Source of the DNA: Bacteroidota bacterium
Lineage (GTDB): Bacteria > Bacteroidota > Rhodothermia > Rhodothermales > Bin80
Assembly: GCA_026709065.1 (NCBI GenBank)
Contig: JAPOTS010000077.1
Coordinates: 1-36,108 of the forward strand
DNA length: 36,108 nucleotides
Direction: 5' to 3'
Shown: piece by piece, positions 1-8,898 of the stretch
Numbering within the stretch: position 1 is the first letter of the stretch
Layout of the letters: every line of letters begins with the position of its first letter
Notes under the pieces: generated by a model
The model's database searches: none
The model's input: the letters and a program-made list of their open reading frames with translations, nothing else
What the model was told of the DNA's origin: nothing
Position numbers and translations under genes: made by a program

Positions 1-144
1 TTCCGGAAATCTTATATTTATCAGCTCTTTCGTAAACGAAACCGCCGAACTCAAGTCAACGGTCAAACCTTATCATAGCGTTGAGTTCACCTCAGTGACT
101 TACACTCCTCAGTTGGCCTTAGTGGTTAATTGTTGGCTATTATA

Positions 145-165
145 GATTGAAAATATGTTTCAATC
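145..165. repeat. Perfect inverted repeat, 8-bp arms
   Basis: Arms gattgaaa (145-152) and tttcaatc (158-165) are perfectly complementary with a 5-nt loop. It could form a hairpin or act as a binding site. No T-tract follows, so a classical terminator is not supported. Confidence 0.5.
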
Positions 166-176
166 TCCCTTTCTAA

Positions 177-206
177 GTTGAGGCACAAACAACACCGTTC
201 CTCAAC
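177..206. repeat. Inverted repeat, 7-bp arms
   Basis: Arms gttgagg (177-183) and cctcaac (200-206) are perfectly complementary around a 16-nt spacer, just after the hairpin at 145-165. The function is unknown. Confidence 0.4.
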
Positions 207-838
207 TGATTGACTGTGGTTGGCCATATTCAAGTGTTTCACACAGGTATCATCTGGTTAAGTCCATTATTGGTATGTAAACTTGATAAGTACTACCGTT
301 TCAGAAAGATATCCGGCTACAATAGATCCTTATTATGAGGTCTGCCTTATCCTCTTGAGGCTGTCAGTAGACGAGTCGCCTCTAAATAGCCTATAATTTC
401 GTAGCCCGAAATACGGAGTCCACACTGGGTCGACTGAATTCCATCTTATTTCGTTTCCCAGTGGCTTAGGTTGGATCTCACCGACCGATTGAACTTTACC
501 TAACGGTGGATTGAGAGCTCTCCAAGTCCACTCTGTGATTGAGAAGCACATCCTCTATCATTTTCATAGTTAGATGAGTACCAATTTTCATTAGACTCAG
601 ATTATTTGATTAGACATTTTCTCTACTTCAACATCCATGAGATTTAGCACTAATATCACAACTAATCAAAGATATGGCTATCCTATGGATCAATCCGCAC
701 CCACAAACTCCCCCCAGATTACTTGATGATATCCACGCTTAATATAGATATTACTCCTAAAGTAAAGTCCCTTTCGCTTAAACGATTCTGCGTTAGGGAA
801 CCCAATTGAGTTCAAGAGTCATATTAATCTTTAACCTG

Positions 839-2071
839 ATGACACATAATTGTAAACTGCCTGTCACTGTTTTAAGTGGTTTTCTTGGATCTGGTAAATC
901 AACCCTTCTAAATCATATTTTACACAATAAAGATAATCTGAAGGTAGCGGTCATTGTTAATGACATGAGTGAAGTAAATATTGATGCAAACTTCATAAGG
1001 AGTGAAAATACATTGTCTCGTACTGAGGAAAAATTAGTCGAGATGAGCAATGGATGTATCTGTTGCACTCTTAGAGAGGATTTAATGATTGAGGTTGAGC
1101 GATTAGCAAAAGAAAAACGATTTGATTATTTACTCATTGAAAGTTCGGGCATCAGTGAACCAGTTCCAGTAGCACAAACCTTTTCATTTATTGACCCCAA
1201 TAATGGAATTGACCTTTCAAAATTCAGCTACATTGATACGATGGTTACGGTTGTTGATGCATTCAATTTTTTTAATGACTTTGGGAGTCCTGAAACTTTG
1301 ACTGATCGAGAACTATCTAATATTGAGGGAGACTTTAGAACAATCGTAAATTTGTTGACTGACCAAATTGAATTTGCTAATGTTATCCTAATAAACAAAA
1401 CGGACCTTGTGCCAATAGATCACCTCGGAATTTTAAAAGCCTTTATCTGTAAGCTCAATCCATCGGCTAAAATTATCGAATCAACCTATAGTATTATTGC
1501 ACCATCTGAAATTCTCAATACTGGGCTATTTAATTTTGCAGAAGCCGAACAAAGTGCAGGATGGATTGCAGAACTCAAAAAAGATCATCATACCCCCGAG
1601 ACAGAAGAATATGGCATTAGTTCATTCGTATATCAAAGTAAAAAACCTTTCGATCCGAAACGATTTTGGGATTTTATTCAAAATAGATTTCCAGAGTCTA
1701 TTATCAGGAGTAAAGGACTATTCTGGATATCTTCCCGCAATGAACAAGCTTTGGTATGGAGTCAGGCTGGCGGATCATTAAAGGCAGGCAATGGTGGGGT
1801 CTGGTGGTGTACAATGCCTTTTGATAAGCGAATTCAGTATTTGTCGTTTATTGACAACCAAGAGCAGATTGAATCTTCATGGGATAAGACATTTGGCGAT
1901 CGAAAAAATGAAATTGTCTTTATTGGTCAGAATATGGAAAAAGAATCAATACTAAAAGAACTTGATGCTTGCTTATCCACTGATGAAGAATTATCTAATC
2001 AACTATGGAAACTGGGCTTTAATGATCAATGGCCCGTTCCAAAAATCAATTCTAACACCCATAATGATTAG
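839..2071 (+). CDS. COG0523 / CobW-type G3E GTPase (putative metallochaperone)
   Basis: Predicted 410-aa cytosolic GTPase of the COG0523 subfamily (CobW, YjiA, ZigA/ZagA relatives), which bind GTP and deliver or insert metals, often zinc. Seen: Walker A GFLGSGKST at residues 14-22, the metal-binding CICC motif at 73-76, ESSGISEP in the switch region, NKTD (G4) at 186-189, and a long C-terminal CobW_C-like half. The frame stays open to a TTG at 806. ATG 839 is preferred because it leaves the usual short N-terminus before the Walker A strand. The gene stands alone, facing the minus-strand gene that ends at 2203. I see no convincing Zur box, so a zinc-starvation role is inference from family only. 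Confidence 0.9.
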   Translation: MTHNCKLPVTVLSGFLGSGKSTLLNHILHNKDNLKVAVIVNDMSEVNIDANFIRSENTLSRTEEKLVEMSNGCICCTLREDLMIEVERLAKEKRFDYLLIESSGISEPVPVAQTFSFIDPNNGIDLSKFSYIDTMVTVVDAFNFFNDFGSPETLTDRELSNIEGDFRTIVNLLTDQIEFANVILINKTDLVPIDHLGILKAFICKLNPSAKIIESTYSIIAPSEILNTGLFNFAEAEQSAGWIAELKKDHHTPETEEYGISSFVYQSKKPFDPKRFWDFIQNRFPESIIRSKGLFWISSRNEQALVWSQAGGSLKAGNGGVWWCTMPFDKRIQYLSFIDNQEQIESSWDKTFGDRKNEIVFIGQNMEKESILKELDACLSTDEELSNQLWKLGFNDQWPVPKINSNTHND

Positions 2072-2202
2072 TCCAAACTAATTGTGCTATATGGGTAATC
2101 GTATGGTTACATCTCGTCTATGAACACCTAAACTTAATTGACAATTTCGGTGGAACTTCTTCAAATTGGTCTTGAACCGTCGACAAAATTTATTAGTCTG
2201 TA

Positions 2203-3135
2203 TCAACTAAACACACTTCTAAGAAGCTCTAAGCTTTTGGGAATGGCAGTTTGCTCGCTTTCCTTCCCTTCAAATTCCAAAGAAACGTATCCGACATAAT
2301 TATGCCTCCGCATGATTTCCGCAATTCTCGGATAATCTAAGTCCAATGTATACCATGTCCCTCCTCCATAGTAGGTTTTTGCTTGCATCAAAATCGTATG
2401 GGGGGCTAACAACTCAAGTTTATCGTAGGGATCTTCTAAGAAATTTCCAGTGTCTAGCGTTACTTTTAACCAAGGTGAATCTATTGCCTCTACAATTCTA
2501 AGCACCCCCTCTGGAGTACGCCCAAGTCCCCAATGATTCTCCAAGCCAAGAAGCACTCCACATTGACGCGCCTTAGGAATTAAGCGTTCAATGGCATCAA
2601 TGACCCATACAAATCCTTCTTCATCAGTATACCCTTCCAATGGAGGCTCAATCCCTCGATTATCCATCAATGCCGTAAATGACTCAGATGTCCCCCACCT
2701 GCCAGTGTTGAGACGCATCGTAGGAATTCCGAGCTCATAACAGAGTTCAATCTGACGAATGGTTTCATTAATATTGTGCTGACGCTCATCCTCATCAGGC
2801 GAAACAAAACCCTGATGGGTAGAGAAACCCATTAAATCTAAGCCATTCACAAAAGCGCGTCGCTTGAGGCCTTGAACATAATCAGGCTCTTCAGATGCCA
2901 TCTGCATATGTAGAATTTCTATCCCATCAAATCCCATAGCAGCCGCCTGATCAATGCAGGTTTCAATTGGATAATTTTCTTTCGGCCCATTAAACCTCCA
3001 GAATGAATATGTAGACACCCCAATAGGGTTCGGTTGCTGATTCTTGGCATCCTGAGCCATAACCGCAGGAGCGAAAGCGAGGCCCGTTGCAACGGTTGTG
3101 GCAGTGTGTAAAAAATTTCGCCGATTAGTCATCAT
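2203..3135 (-). CDS. Tat-exported sugar phosphate isomerase/epimerase-like TIM-barrel protein
   Basis: A 310-aa protein of the xylose-isomerase-like TIM-barrel superfamily (AP endonuclease family 2). Residues 1-27 form a twin-arginine signal (NRRNFL, then a hydrophobic stretch, cleavage around VMA-QDA), so it is probably folded in the cytoplasm and exported to the periplasm. Barrel motifs include GVSTYSFW near the N-terminus, GFDGIEILH, LGLENHWG (a likely metal-ligand Glu) and LKVTLDTGNF. The substrate cannot be told from sequence; relatives act on keto-sugars and inositols. It is divergent from the AGE-family epimerase at 3194 with only 58 bp between starts, suggesting shared control and a carbohydrate role. 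A second ATG lies one codon in. Confidence 0.85.
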   Translation of the reverse strand: MMTNRRNFLHTATTVATGLAFAPAVMAQDAKNQQPNPIGVSTYSFWRFNGPKENYPIETCIDQAAAMGFDGIEILHMQMASEEPDYVQGLKRRAFVNGLDLMGFSTHQGFVSPDEDERQHNINETIRQIELCYELGIPTMRLNTGRWGTSESFTALMDNRGIEPPLEGYTDEEGFVWVIDAIERLIPKARQCGVLLGLENHWGLGRTPEGVLRIVEAIDSPWLKVTLDTGNFLEDPYDKLELLAPHTILMQAKTYYGGGTWYTLDLDYPRIAEIMRRHNYVGYVSLEFEGKESEQTAIPKSLELLRSVFS

Positions 3136-3193
3136 TAGTAAAAGAAATTGATTCGTTCTTAAATTAGTGAATTATTTTGAATTTTTCTACTTC

Positions 3194-4360
3194 ATGACTC
3201 AAGAAAAACGTGAGAGTTTACGCATACGCTATGAGCATGAATTGTTTGAGCGTGTGCTTCCCTTTTGGCTTCGTCATTCCCCTGATCCCATCAACGGAGG
3301 GCATTTTAATAACCTTGATCACAATGGAACGATCTACGATACAACTAAGCATATTTGGATGCAGGCTCGATTAGTATGGATGTTCAGCAAACTTTATCGA
3401 GTCGTAGAACCGCGAGAAGATTGGCTTAATGCAGCTCAAAGTGGCATGGATTTTCTCAAAAATCACACAATCAGACCTGATGGCCGAGTATTTTTTTCCG
3501 TTACCTCGGATGGACATCCAATCTATCAGCAACGAAAAATTTTCACTGAATGTTTTTACGCCTTAGCTCTCTCAGAATTCGGGAACGCCATTGACCGTGC
3601 ATCCTATATTAAAGAAGCCATACTGATGGTTGAAAAAATTTGGGAATGGGCCGATGACGGGACACTCATTGGGCGACCTGCCCTTGATGGCGATCAGCCC
3701 TCTCAGCCCCTTGCTGTCCCGATGATGCTACTCAATCTGTTAGACGAAGTGAAAACTGATATAGACTGCTCATCAGAAATTGACGAGTGCTTTCAACGCA
3801 TCAAATTACATGTACATGGTCGCCACACTTTTGAATATGTAAGCACACAGGGTAAACAATTACAGGGGCCTAATGGACGACTCGTCAACCCCGGTCATGT
3901 TATAGAAGCTGGCTGGTTCATCCAACATATGGCCCATCGAACAAACAATAATACTATGATTGAGATGGGCCGCAAAATGATTCGTGATGCGCAATCTAAT
4001 GGATGGGATAAAACATTTGGTGGACTGTATTACTTTTATGATGCTGAGGGATTCAGTCCAGTCCAATTAGAATGGTCTATGAAACTTTGGTGGCCCCACT
4101 GTGAAGCCCTCTATGCTCATCTGCTCAATTATGCCTATACATCTAATTTGGATGACTTTCAATCTTTTCATTTGACTGATGACTATATCTTCCGTCACTT
4201 CGTTGATTCTAAATACGGTGAATGGTTTGGCTATTGTGACCAACTTGGCCAAATCACACACCGCTTTAAGGGAGGACCCTACAAGGGGTGTTATCATGTT
4301 CCGCGCTCTCTCTTGCTCTGTTGGCAATTACTTCAAGATTGGCCGAATCAAAAATTTTAA
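3194..4360 (+). CDS. AGE-family sugar 2-epimerase (N-acylglucosamine / cellobiose 2-epimerase-like)
   Basis: Cytosolic (alpha/alpha)6-barrel epimerase of 388 aa, the usual size for the AGE family. Seen: KHIWMQARLVW near residue 50, the NPGHVIEAGW motif with conserved His at residue 235, a WPHCEAL motif, and the C-terminal YHVPRSLL box. The family interconverts N-acetylglucosamine and N-acetylmannosamine, or epimerises the reducing-end sugar of beta-glycosides; which applies here is not decidable. ATG 3194 is chosen over an upstream GTG at 3167 because it leaves the usual short N-terminus. It heads a long collinear gene run and lies 38 bp before a Na+/solute symporter that may import its substrate. 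Confidence 0.88.
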   Translation: MTQEKRESLRIRYEHELFERVLPFWLRHSPDPINGGHFNNLDHNGTIYDTTKHIWMQARLVWMFSKLYRVVEPREDWLNAAQSGMDFLKNHTIRPDGRVFFSVTSDGHPIYQQRKIFTECFYALALSEFGNAIDRASYIKEAILMVEKIWEWADDGTLIGRPALDGDQPSQPLAVPMMLLNLLDEVKTDIDCSSEIDECFQRIKLHVHGRHTFEYVSTQGKQLQGPNGRLVNPGHVIEAGWFIQHMAHRTNNNTMIEMGRKMIRDAQSNGWDKTFGGLYYFYDAEGFSPVQLEWSMKLWWPHCEALYAHLLNYAYTSNLDDFQSFHLTDDYIFRHFVDSKYGEWFGYCDQLGQITHRFKGGPYKGCYHVPRSLLLCWQLLQDWPNQKF

Positions 4361-4398
4361 TCTTTTTTTCTTATCCTTAGAGGTCACATGACGGGTGT

Positions 4399-6036
4399 AT
4401 GACCGTAACATTTACATTTTTGGACTGGCTTTGGGTTGTTCTTTTTCTGCTACTTATGCTTGGTAGTGGAATCTTGTTTTATCGTTTAGGTAAACGTTCA
4501 GAGTCTGATTTTTTTCTGGCTGGGCGCGGATTGCCTTGGTGGCTTCCTGCTAGTAGCGTCTATGCAACCCATACCGCGACAGATACACCCATGTGGATCA
4601 CTGGTGTCATCTACAAAAATGGCATGGCCGGGATCTGGTACACATTTTTTTGCGGATGGGCTGCCATCAGTGCATTTGTTTCTACACGGATTTTTCGCCG
4701 ATCATTAGCCTACACACAAGCCGAATGGAATGTTGTAAGATTCACTGGACTCGGAAGTGAACTCCTGAGAGGCTGGATGGCTGGATGGCAATTCTTTATG
4801 AATATGTTTGTGCTCGGTTGGGTCGGAATTGCTATGGGACGAATCTGTGAATACTTATTTGCATGGCCGATATGGATCGGATTGATCGTCTTCTCATTGG
4901 TTTGTGCAGTCTATGTTTTAGCGGCAGGGTATTGGGGAGTTGTTATGGCAGATTTTCAGCAAGGGATCATTGCGTTTCTGGTGATTATTATCGTCTCAGT
5001 TTGGGGAATTCATACCGCAGGAGGGCCAAATGGCATCATTGAGAAACTTGAAATTCTGGGCGAGCTTGATCGAATGAACCCGTTTGCATTTACTGGGTGG
5101 TGGTCTGGAGATTTTCCCATTGCTTGGTTTATCACTATGATGCTCATTGCTTTTTTAGGTGGCTTTGGGATGGGCACAACCATTGACTGGTATGTTGAGG
5201 CGCAACGGATTCAATCCGCAAAAACCGTTCGTGATGCAAGTTATAGCATTTGGTGGGGAACCATTCTTGGCCTCATCAGAAATTCAGTTTGGGCGGTCGC
5301 CATCTTGGCCTTCTTCGTTCTATTTCCAAATATCACTGAGCCGAGTGAATATGAAATGGGCTGGTTCAGACTGGGATTTGATTACCTCCCCGCCGGGATG
5401 CTCGGATTTTTCTTCGCAGCCATCCTTGCGATTCATCTGTCAACGATTTCATCTCACCTCAACCTCGGTGCACTCTATGCGACAAGGGACCTCTATCAGC
5501 ATTATGTCAACCCTCAGGCAAGCCAAAAACGCTTAGTTCAAGTGGGTAGAATTTCTACTGGAATTCTCCTTCTCGGGTCATTCTTTTATGGGCTGATTAT
5601 GGAAGATATCACATCATGGCTCATTTTTGCATTATGGATCATGGCAGCTGGAATTTGGCTACCAAATATTCTACAAGTCATTTGGTGGCGATTTAATGCA
5701 TGGGGCTATCTGTCGTCATGGATTGCAAACCTAGGATTTAGTTGGCTTGTCGTATGGATACTCCCTGAACTCAATGTGATTCCTAATCTATTGGATTATC
5801 AGCAGTTTTGGATTCTCATGATCTTAGGTGCTCTTGTCTATTTTCCTGTGACGCTTCTGACAAAATCTGAACCAATGGATCACCTTGTGCATTATTATGT
5901 GATGTCCCGCCCGATTGGCTGGTGGAAACCCGTCCGAGAAGAAGCCATGCGGCGCGGTCTAATTTTAACTAATGGCGATACGGCTTCTGGGGCAGAACAG
6001 GCCAGCCGCCCTCTTGACACTTATCCCTCAATCTGA
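4399..6036 (+). CDS. Sodium:solute symporter (SSS family)
   Basis: A 545-aa inner-membrane protein with about 13-14 hydrophobic segments, an N-terminal LGKRSESDFFLAGR stretch typical of SSS transporters, and a TAxD-like TATDTP motif in the next helix. It should use the Na+ gradient to import a small organic solute. The AGE epimerase upstream makes a sugar or sialic-acid-related substrate reasonable, but this is inference. An ATG at 4388 opens only a five-residue frame, so ATG 4399 is the start. The stop overlaps the next gene (ATGA), indicating translational coupling to the small membrane proteins that follow. Confidence 0.88.
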   Translation: MTVTFTFLDWLWVVLFLLLMLGSGILFYRLGKRSESDFFLAGRGLPWWLPASSVYATHTATDTPMWITGVIYKNGMAGIWYTFFCGWAAISAFVSTRIFRRSLAYTQAEWNVVRFTGLGSELLRGWMAGWQFFMNMFVLGWVGIAMGRICEYLFAWPIWIGLIVFSLVCAVYVLAAGYWGVVMADFQQGIIAFLVIIIVSVWGIHTAGGPNGIIEKLEILGELDRMNPFAFTGWWSGDFPIAWFITMMLIAFLGGFGMGTTIDWYVEAQRIQSAKTVRDASYSIWWGTILGLIRNSVWAVAILAFFVLFPNITEPSEYEMGWFRLGFDYLPAGMLGFFFAAILAIHLSTISSHLNLGALYATRDLYQHYVNPQASQKRLVQVGRISTGILLLGSFFYGLIMEDITSWLIFALWIMAAGIWLPNILQVIWWRFNAWGYLSSWIANLGFSWLVVWILPELNVIPNLLDYQQFWILMILGALVYFPVTLLTKSEPMDHLVHYYVMSRPIGWWKPVREEAMRRGLILTNGDTASGAEQASRPLDTYPSI

Positions 6037-6338
6037 TGATTCGCAAAACGTGGTCAGCACAGCAAGCCGATGAATGGACAAAAGAAGACTGGATTGCGAT
6101 CGTTCTATCCCCTTTATGCTATGTACTCATTACAATTGGGGCAGCTCTGGCCATCCTGCTTCAGATTTCGGGCTTTATCATGTTATTAATTGGAATCGTT
6201 CTAACAGTCTATTTGCATCTGGTCATTGACCCAAAACTCAAAGCCATTTCCAATGAGTACGAAACAAAACAGCAAGATTATCTTCGTGAATTAGAAGCTA
6301 AGGTGCGTTGGAAATCCATTAATCAAAAAGAACCATGA
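6036..6338 (+). CDS. Small membrane protein, 100 aa, coupled to SSS symporter
   Basis: It starts within the stop codon of the symporter gene (TGATG overlap). Two adjacent hydrophobic segments (about residues 20-65) sit between charged ends, and the C-terminus is a short charged helix. I do not recognise the family. Position and topology suggest an accessory subunit of the symporter, comparable in idea to the small proteins that pair with some SSS transporters, or a local membrane scaffold. The next microprotein begins inside its stop codon. Confidence 0.75.
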   Translation: MIRKTWSAQQADEWTKEDWIAIVLSPLCYVLITIGAALAILLQISGFIMLLIGIVLTVYLHLVIDPKLKAISNEYETKQQDYLRELEAKVRWKSINQKEP

Positions 6339-6460
6339 ATCAAGCATTAGCAACTGTAATCGGGATGACAATCGCCTATGCTGCATCTTTTTTAGGGCTT
6401 ATTCTGGCCTATCGGGCATGGCGTAAACATCATAAAAATGGGAATCATGGGGGAGATTAA
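6335..6460 (+). CDS. 41-aa single-span membrane microprotein
   Basis: ATG 6335 overlaps the preceding stop (ATGA). The product begins MNQALATVIGMTIAY, has one transmembrane helix (about residues 5-27), then a basic His/Lys-rich tail (RAWRKHHK) and ends GNHGGD. The positive-inside rule puts the tail in the cytoplasm. It resembles in size and topology the short symporter accessory proteins found beside SSS genes, but I cannot confirm homology. Its frame overlaps the next microprotein by 14 bp. Confidence 0.65.
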   Translation: MNQALATVIGMTIAYAASFLGLILAYRAWRKHHKNGNHGGD

Positions 6461-6557
6461 TTTCATTTGGGGGATCGCAGTTCCAGCGACAATATTTATG
6501 ATCGCGTTTGGTGTCACTTGGCTACTTTACCGACAATTTTCGGGTAAAAACAATTAA
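6447..6557 (+). CDS. 36-aa single-span membrane microprotein
   Basis: It begins MGEINFIWGIAVPA, has one hydrophobic helix (about residues 7-27), and a short basic tail (LLYRQFSGKNN). The start lies inside the previous small gene, so three successive tiny genes after the symporter all overlap. The combination of overlaps, similar architecture and conserved collinearity argues that these are real genes. No family is recognised. Confidence 0.6.
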   Translation: MGEINFIWGIAVPATIFMIAFGVTWLLYRQFSGKNN

Positions 6558-6651
6558 GCACATTGTGTAAGCTTCTGTATTCCCCATAACACTTGTCAAT
6601 AGATATAATTGTTTATCTTTCACCTAAAGACGCACCTTTACCTGTAGTGAC

Positions 6652-8898
6652 ATTAGAAGACTTTTATTCATACTTGCGCTGATCGGTAGCAATATCAGCT
6701 ATGGACAAACTGCAAGCATTCGCGGTTTTGTTACTGATGCCGAAGATGGGGAAGCACTCCCAGGCGTGAATGTGATCTTAGAAAGTGATACAGGTGGACT
6801 GCGTGGGGGAGTGACCAATCCTGATGGAATCTATAATCTTACACGGATTTCGCCTGGTGCTTATATCCTTAGATTTTCATTTATTGGATATGCACAATGG
6901 TCAGATACGTTGGAATTCAGAGCTGGACAACGGCTGAACTTAAATATTGGGCTGGTTCCTGAATCTGAAATCTTGGCGGAAATGGTCGTTGAGGGGCAAG
7001 CCGAAACAGGCGCGGCCCGAGTAACCGCTGGACTGCAGACCGTCAGCCCCAAAGATATGGATCTCCTCCCAACTCCCGACGTTTCGGGCGATCTTGCAAG
7101 TTTCTTATCCACTCTTCCAGGTATTGTCACGCTGGGAGACAGAGGCGGACAATTTTATATCCGCGGCGGTGAACCCTCCCATAACTTGACACTTATTGAT
7201 GGTATGCAGGTCTATCAGCCATATCATATTCTAGGCTTCTATTCTGCTTTCTCCTCTGATATCATTCACCAGGCCGATATACATACCGCTGGCTATGGAG
7301 CCCCTTTCACGGGTCGAATTTCATCTGTCATTGATATCAAATCCCGCAACGGTAACAAGAGAGATTATACAGGATCTCTCTCAATTTCCCCATTCATCAG
7401 CTCCACACAGGTAGAAGGCCCTCTGGTCTATAATAGACTGTCATTCTTGGCATCCCTACGGCGATCCGTGGTTGAAGAAATCGCCCAAAACTATGTCTCG
7501 CAAAAGATGCCCTATACTTTCGGCGATGCATTCTTCAAATTGCATGGACAAGTCAGTTCCAATAGCCAATTATCTATCAGCGGACTTTATACAAGCGATC
7601 GAGGGGCCATAGGCCTTCAAAGTGACGACCGCATCCTTGAAGAAGTTGGTTGGCGTAATCTAGCTTTCGGAGTACGCTATGTGGTCTTGCCTAGAGTTCT
7701 TCCATTTGTTGCAGAAGTTCATCTATCCTACTCATTCTTAGAAACTGAGCAAGGACATACTGAGAATCCAGTCAGGCGATCTGAGATCTCAGGGTTTAAA
7801 TATGCCGTTCATATGAATAGCTTCTTCCAACGCACCGAATGGAAATGGGGATTGTACTGGCGTGCCCCACGCATCACCTCAGAGCTTGGTGGATTATTCC
7901 AAAACCCAGATTTTGGCATGAGCAGACGCCATAAAGCAGGCCTCTATGTTGAACCCGAATTCTATCTTACCTCAAACTTGAAAACTCGCTTCACTATAAT
8001 TGCCGAATTATTCCCCGGCCAGGAAGATAGAAATAATAATTTGGAGTCGCGCTTACGTACGATTTGGCATCGTAATGAACATGAAGTCAGTCTCGGTGCA
8101 GGATTATATCATCAAGAAATATTTGGACTCAGTGACCGCAGAGATGCTACAAACGTCTTTACCGCTTGGCGCAGTGCACCCATAGAAGATTTATCCCGAT
8201 CTCTCCACGTACTTGCAGGCTATAGAGTTAGCCCCTACCCTTGGCTTGAGCTATCGGTAGAAACTTACTATAAGCGACTCAGTGACCTGTTTATTGCCGA
8301 ATGGACGGCGTATCCACGCTTTACTTCCCTACTACAACGCGCTGACGGACGAGCATTCGGTTTTGAACTGCGAACAGAAATCAGACGAGAAAAATTCTAT
8401 GGCTATATCAACTATGGACTCTCCAATGTACGATATACCTCTAAACAGCCCTCTGCAGAATTATGGTACGGAAGCGAAACTCTTAGTTTTCGGCCTCCCC
8501 ATGATCGGAGACACCAACTCAATGCCGTTCTGACTACTCGCATCGCAAACATTGATATTAGTGCAAGGTGGAATTTTGGTAGCGGCCGCCCATTTACTCA
8601 AGTCTATGGGTTTGATGGATTTCTGTTACTTGATGGCGCACTAGATCTCTTCAATGCACCAGATAATCAGAGAGTGATTTATGGGCGGCCATTTAATGGT
8701 CTACTCCCCACATATCATCGCCTTGACATATCCCTTGAACGAGAATTTACATTTAATCAGTTTATTGTTACTGCACATGCGGGTGTCATCAATGCCTATA
8801 ACCGCCGCAACCTCTTTGCACTCGATCTCTTTACAGCACAGCGAAATTACCAGCTCCCTGTCGTTCCCATTGCAGGGCTAAAAATTGATCTTGACTAA
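6652..8898 (+). CDS. TonB-dependent outer-membrane receptor (apparent ATT start)
   Basis: A 748-aa receptor if translation begins at the ATT at 6652: RRLLFILALIG signal peptide ending near SYGQ, a carboxypeptidase-regulatory-like beta domain (about residues 22-105, with LPGVNVIL and GGVTNPDGIYNL), a plug domain (about 125-240, with FYIRGGEPSHNLTLIDG), then a 22-strand-type barrel. The first in-frame GTG (6766) would delete the signal peptide and half the regulatory domain, so it is not credible. The frame is open back to a TAA at 6625, with no ATG, GTG or TTG before the signal. The gene is followed immediately by a DUF4249 lipoprotein (TAATG overlap). The likely role is active import, via TonB, of a substrate handled by the following peptidase genes. 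Confidence 0.85.
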   Translation: MRRLLFILALIGSNISYGQTASIRGFVTDAEDGEALPGVNVILESDTGGLRGGVTNPDGIYNLTRISPGAYILRFSFIGYAQWSDTLEFRAGQRLNLNIGLVPESEILAEMVVEGQAETGAARVTAGLQTVSPKDMDLLPTPDVSGDLASFLSTLPGIVTLGDRGGQFYIRGGEPSHNLTLIDGMQVYQPYHILGFYSAFSSDIIHQADIHTAGYGAPFTGRISSVIDIKSRNGNKRDYTGSLSISPFISSTQVEGPLVYNRLSFLASLRRSVVEEIAQNYVSQKMPYTFGDAFFKLHGQVSSNSQLSISGLYTSDRGAIGLQSDDRILEEVGWRNLAFGVRYVVLPRVLPFVAEVHLSYSFLETEQGHTENPVRRSEISGFKYAVHMNSFFQRTEWKWGLYWRAPRITSELGGLFQNPDFGMSRRHKAGLYVEPEFYLTSNLKTRFTIIAELFPGQEDRNNNLESRLRTIWHRNEHEVSLGAGLYHQEIFGLSDRRDATNVFTAWRSAPIEDLSRSLHVLAGYRVSPYPWLELSVETYYKRLSDLFIAEWTAYPRFTSLLQRADGRAFGFELRTEIRREKFYGYINYGLSNVRYTSKQPSAELWYGSETLSFRPPHDRRHQLNAVLTTRIANIDISARWNFGSGRPFTQVYGFDGFLLLDGALDLFNAPDNQRVIYGRPFNGLLPTYHRLDISLEREFTFNQFIVTAHAGVINAYNRRNLFALDLFTAQRNYQLPVVPIAGLKIDLD

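Larger units (their letters stand above)
1..838. other. Long stretch without a recognisable gene
   Basis: I see no convincing gene upstream of the CobW-type GTPase. An open minus-strand frame of about 70 codons near 333-551 matches no family I know and has no operon partner. Short minus-strand peptide-like stretches at 1-60 and 660-800 are broken by stops, which could mean decayed coding sequence. Two perfect inverted repeats lie at 145-165 and 177-206. It may hold the promoter of the gene starting at 839, but I could not identify a clear -35/-10 pair. Confidence 0.5.

Noticed and set aside
333-551. Minus-strand open frame of 72 codons
   Set aside because: No recognisable motif, no operon context, and flanked by stop-rich sequence; too weak to call a gene.
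660-838. Zur box upstream of the COG0523 GTPase
   Set aside because: No palindrome close to the known Zur consensus was found, so zinc regulation is not claimed.
6766-6768. GTG as start of the TonB receptor
   Set aside because: It would remove the signal peptide and half of the regulatory domain, both clearly encoded in frame upstream.
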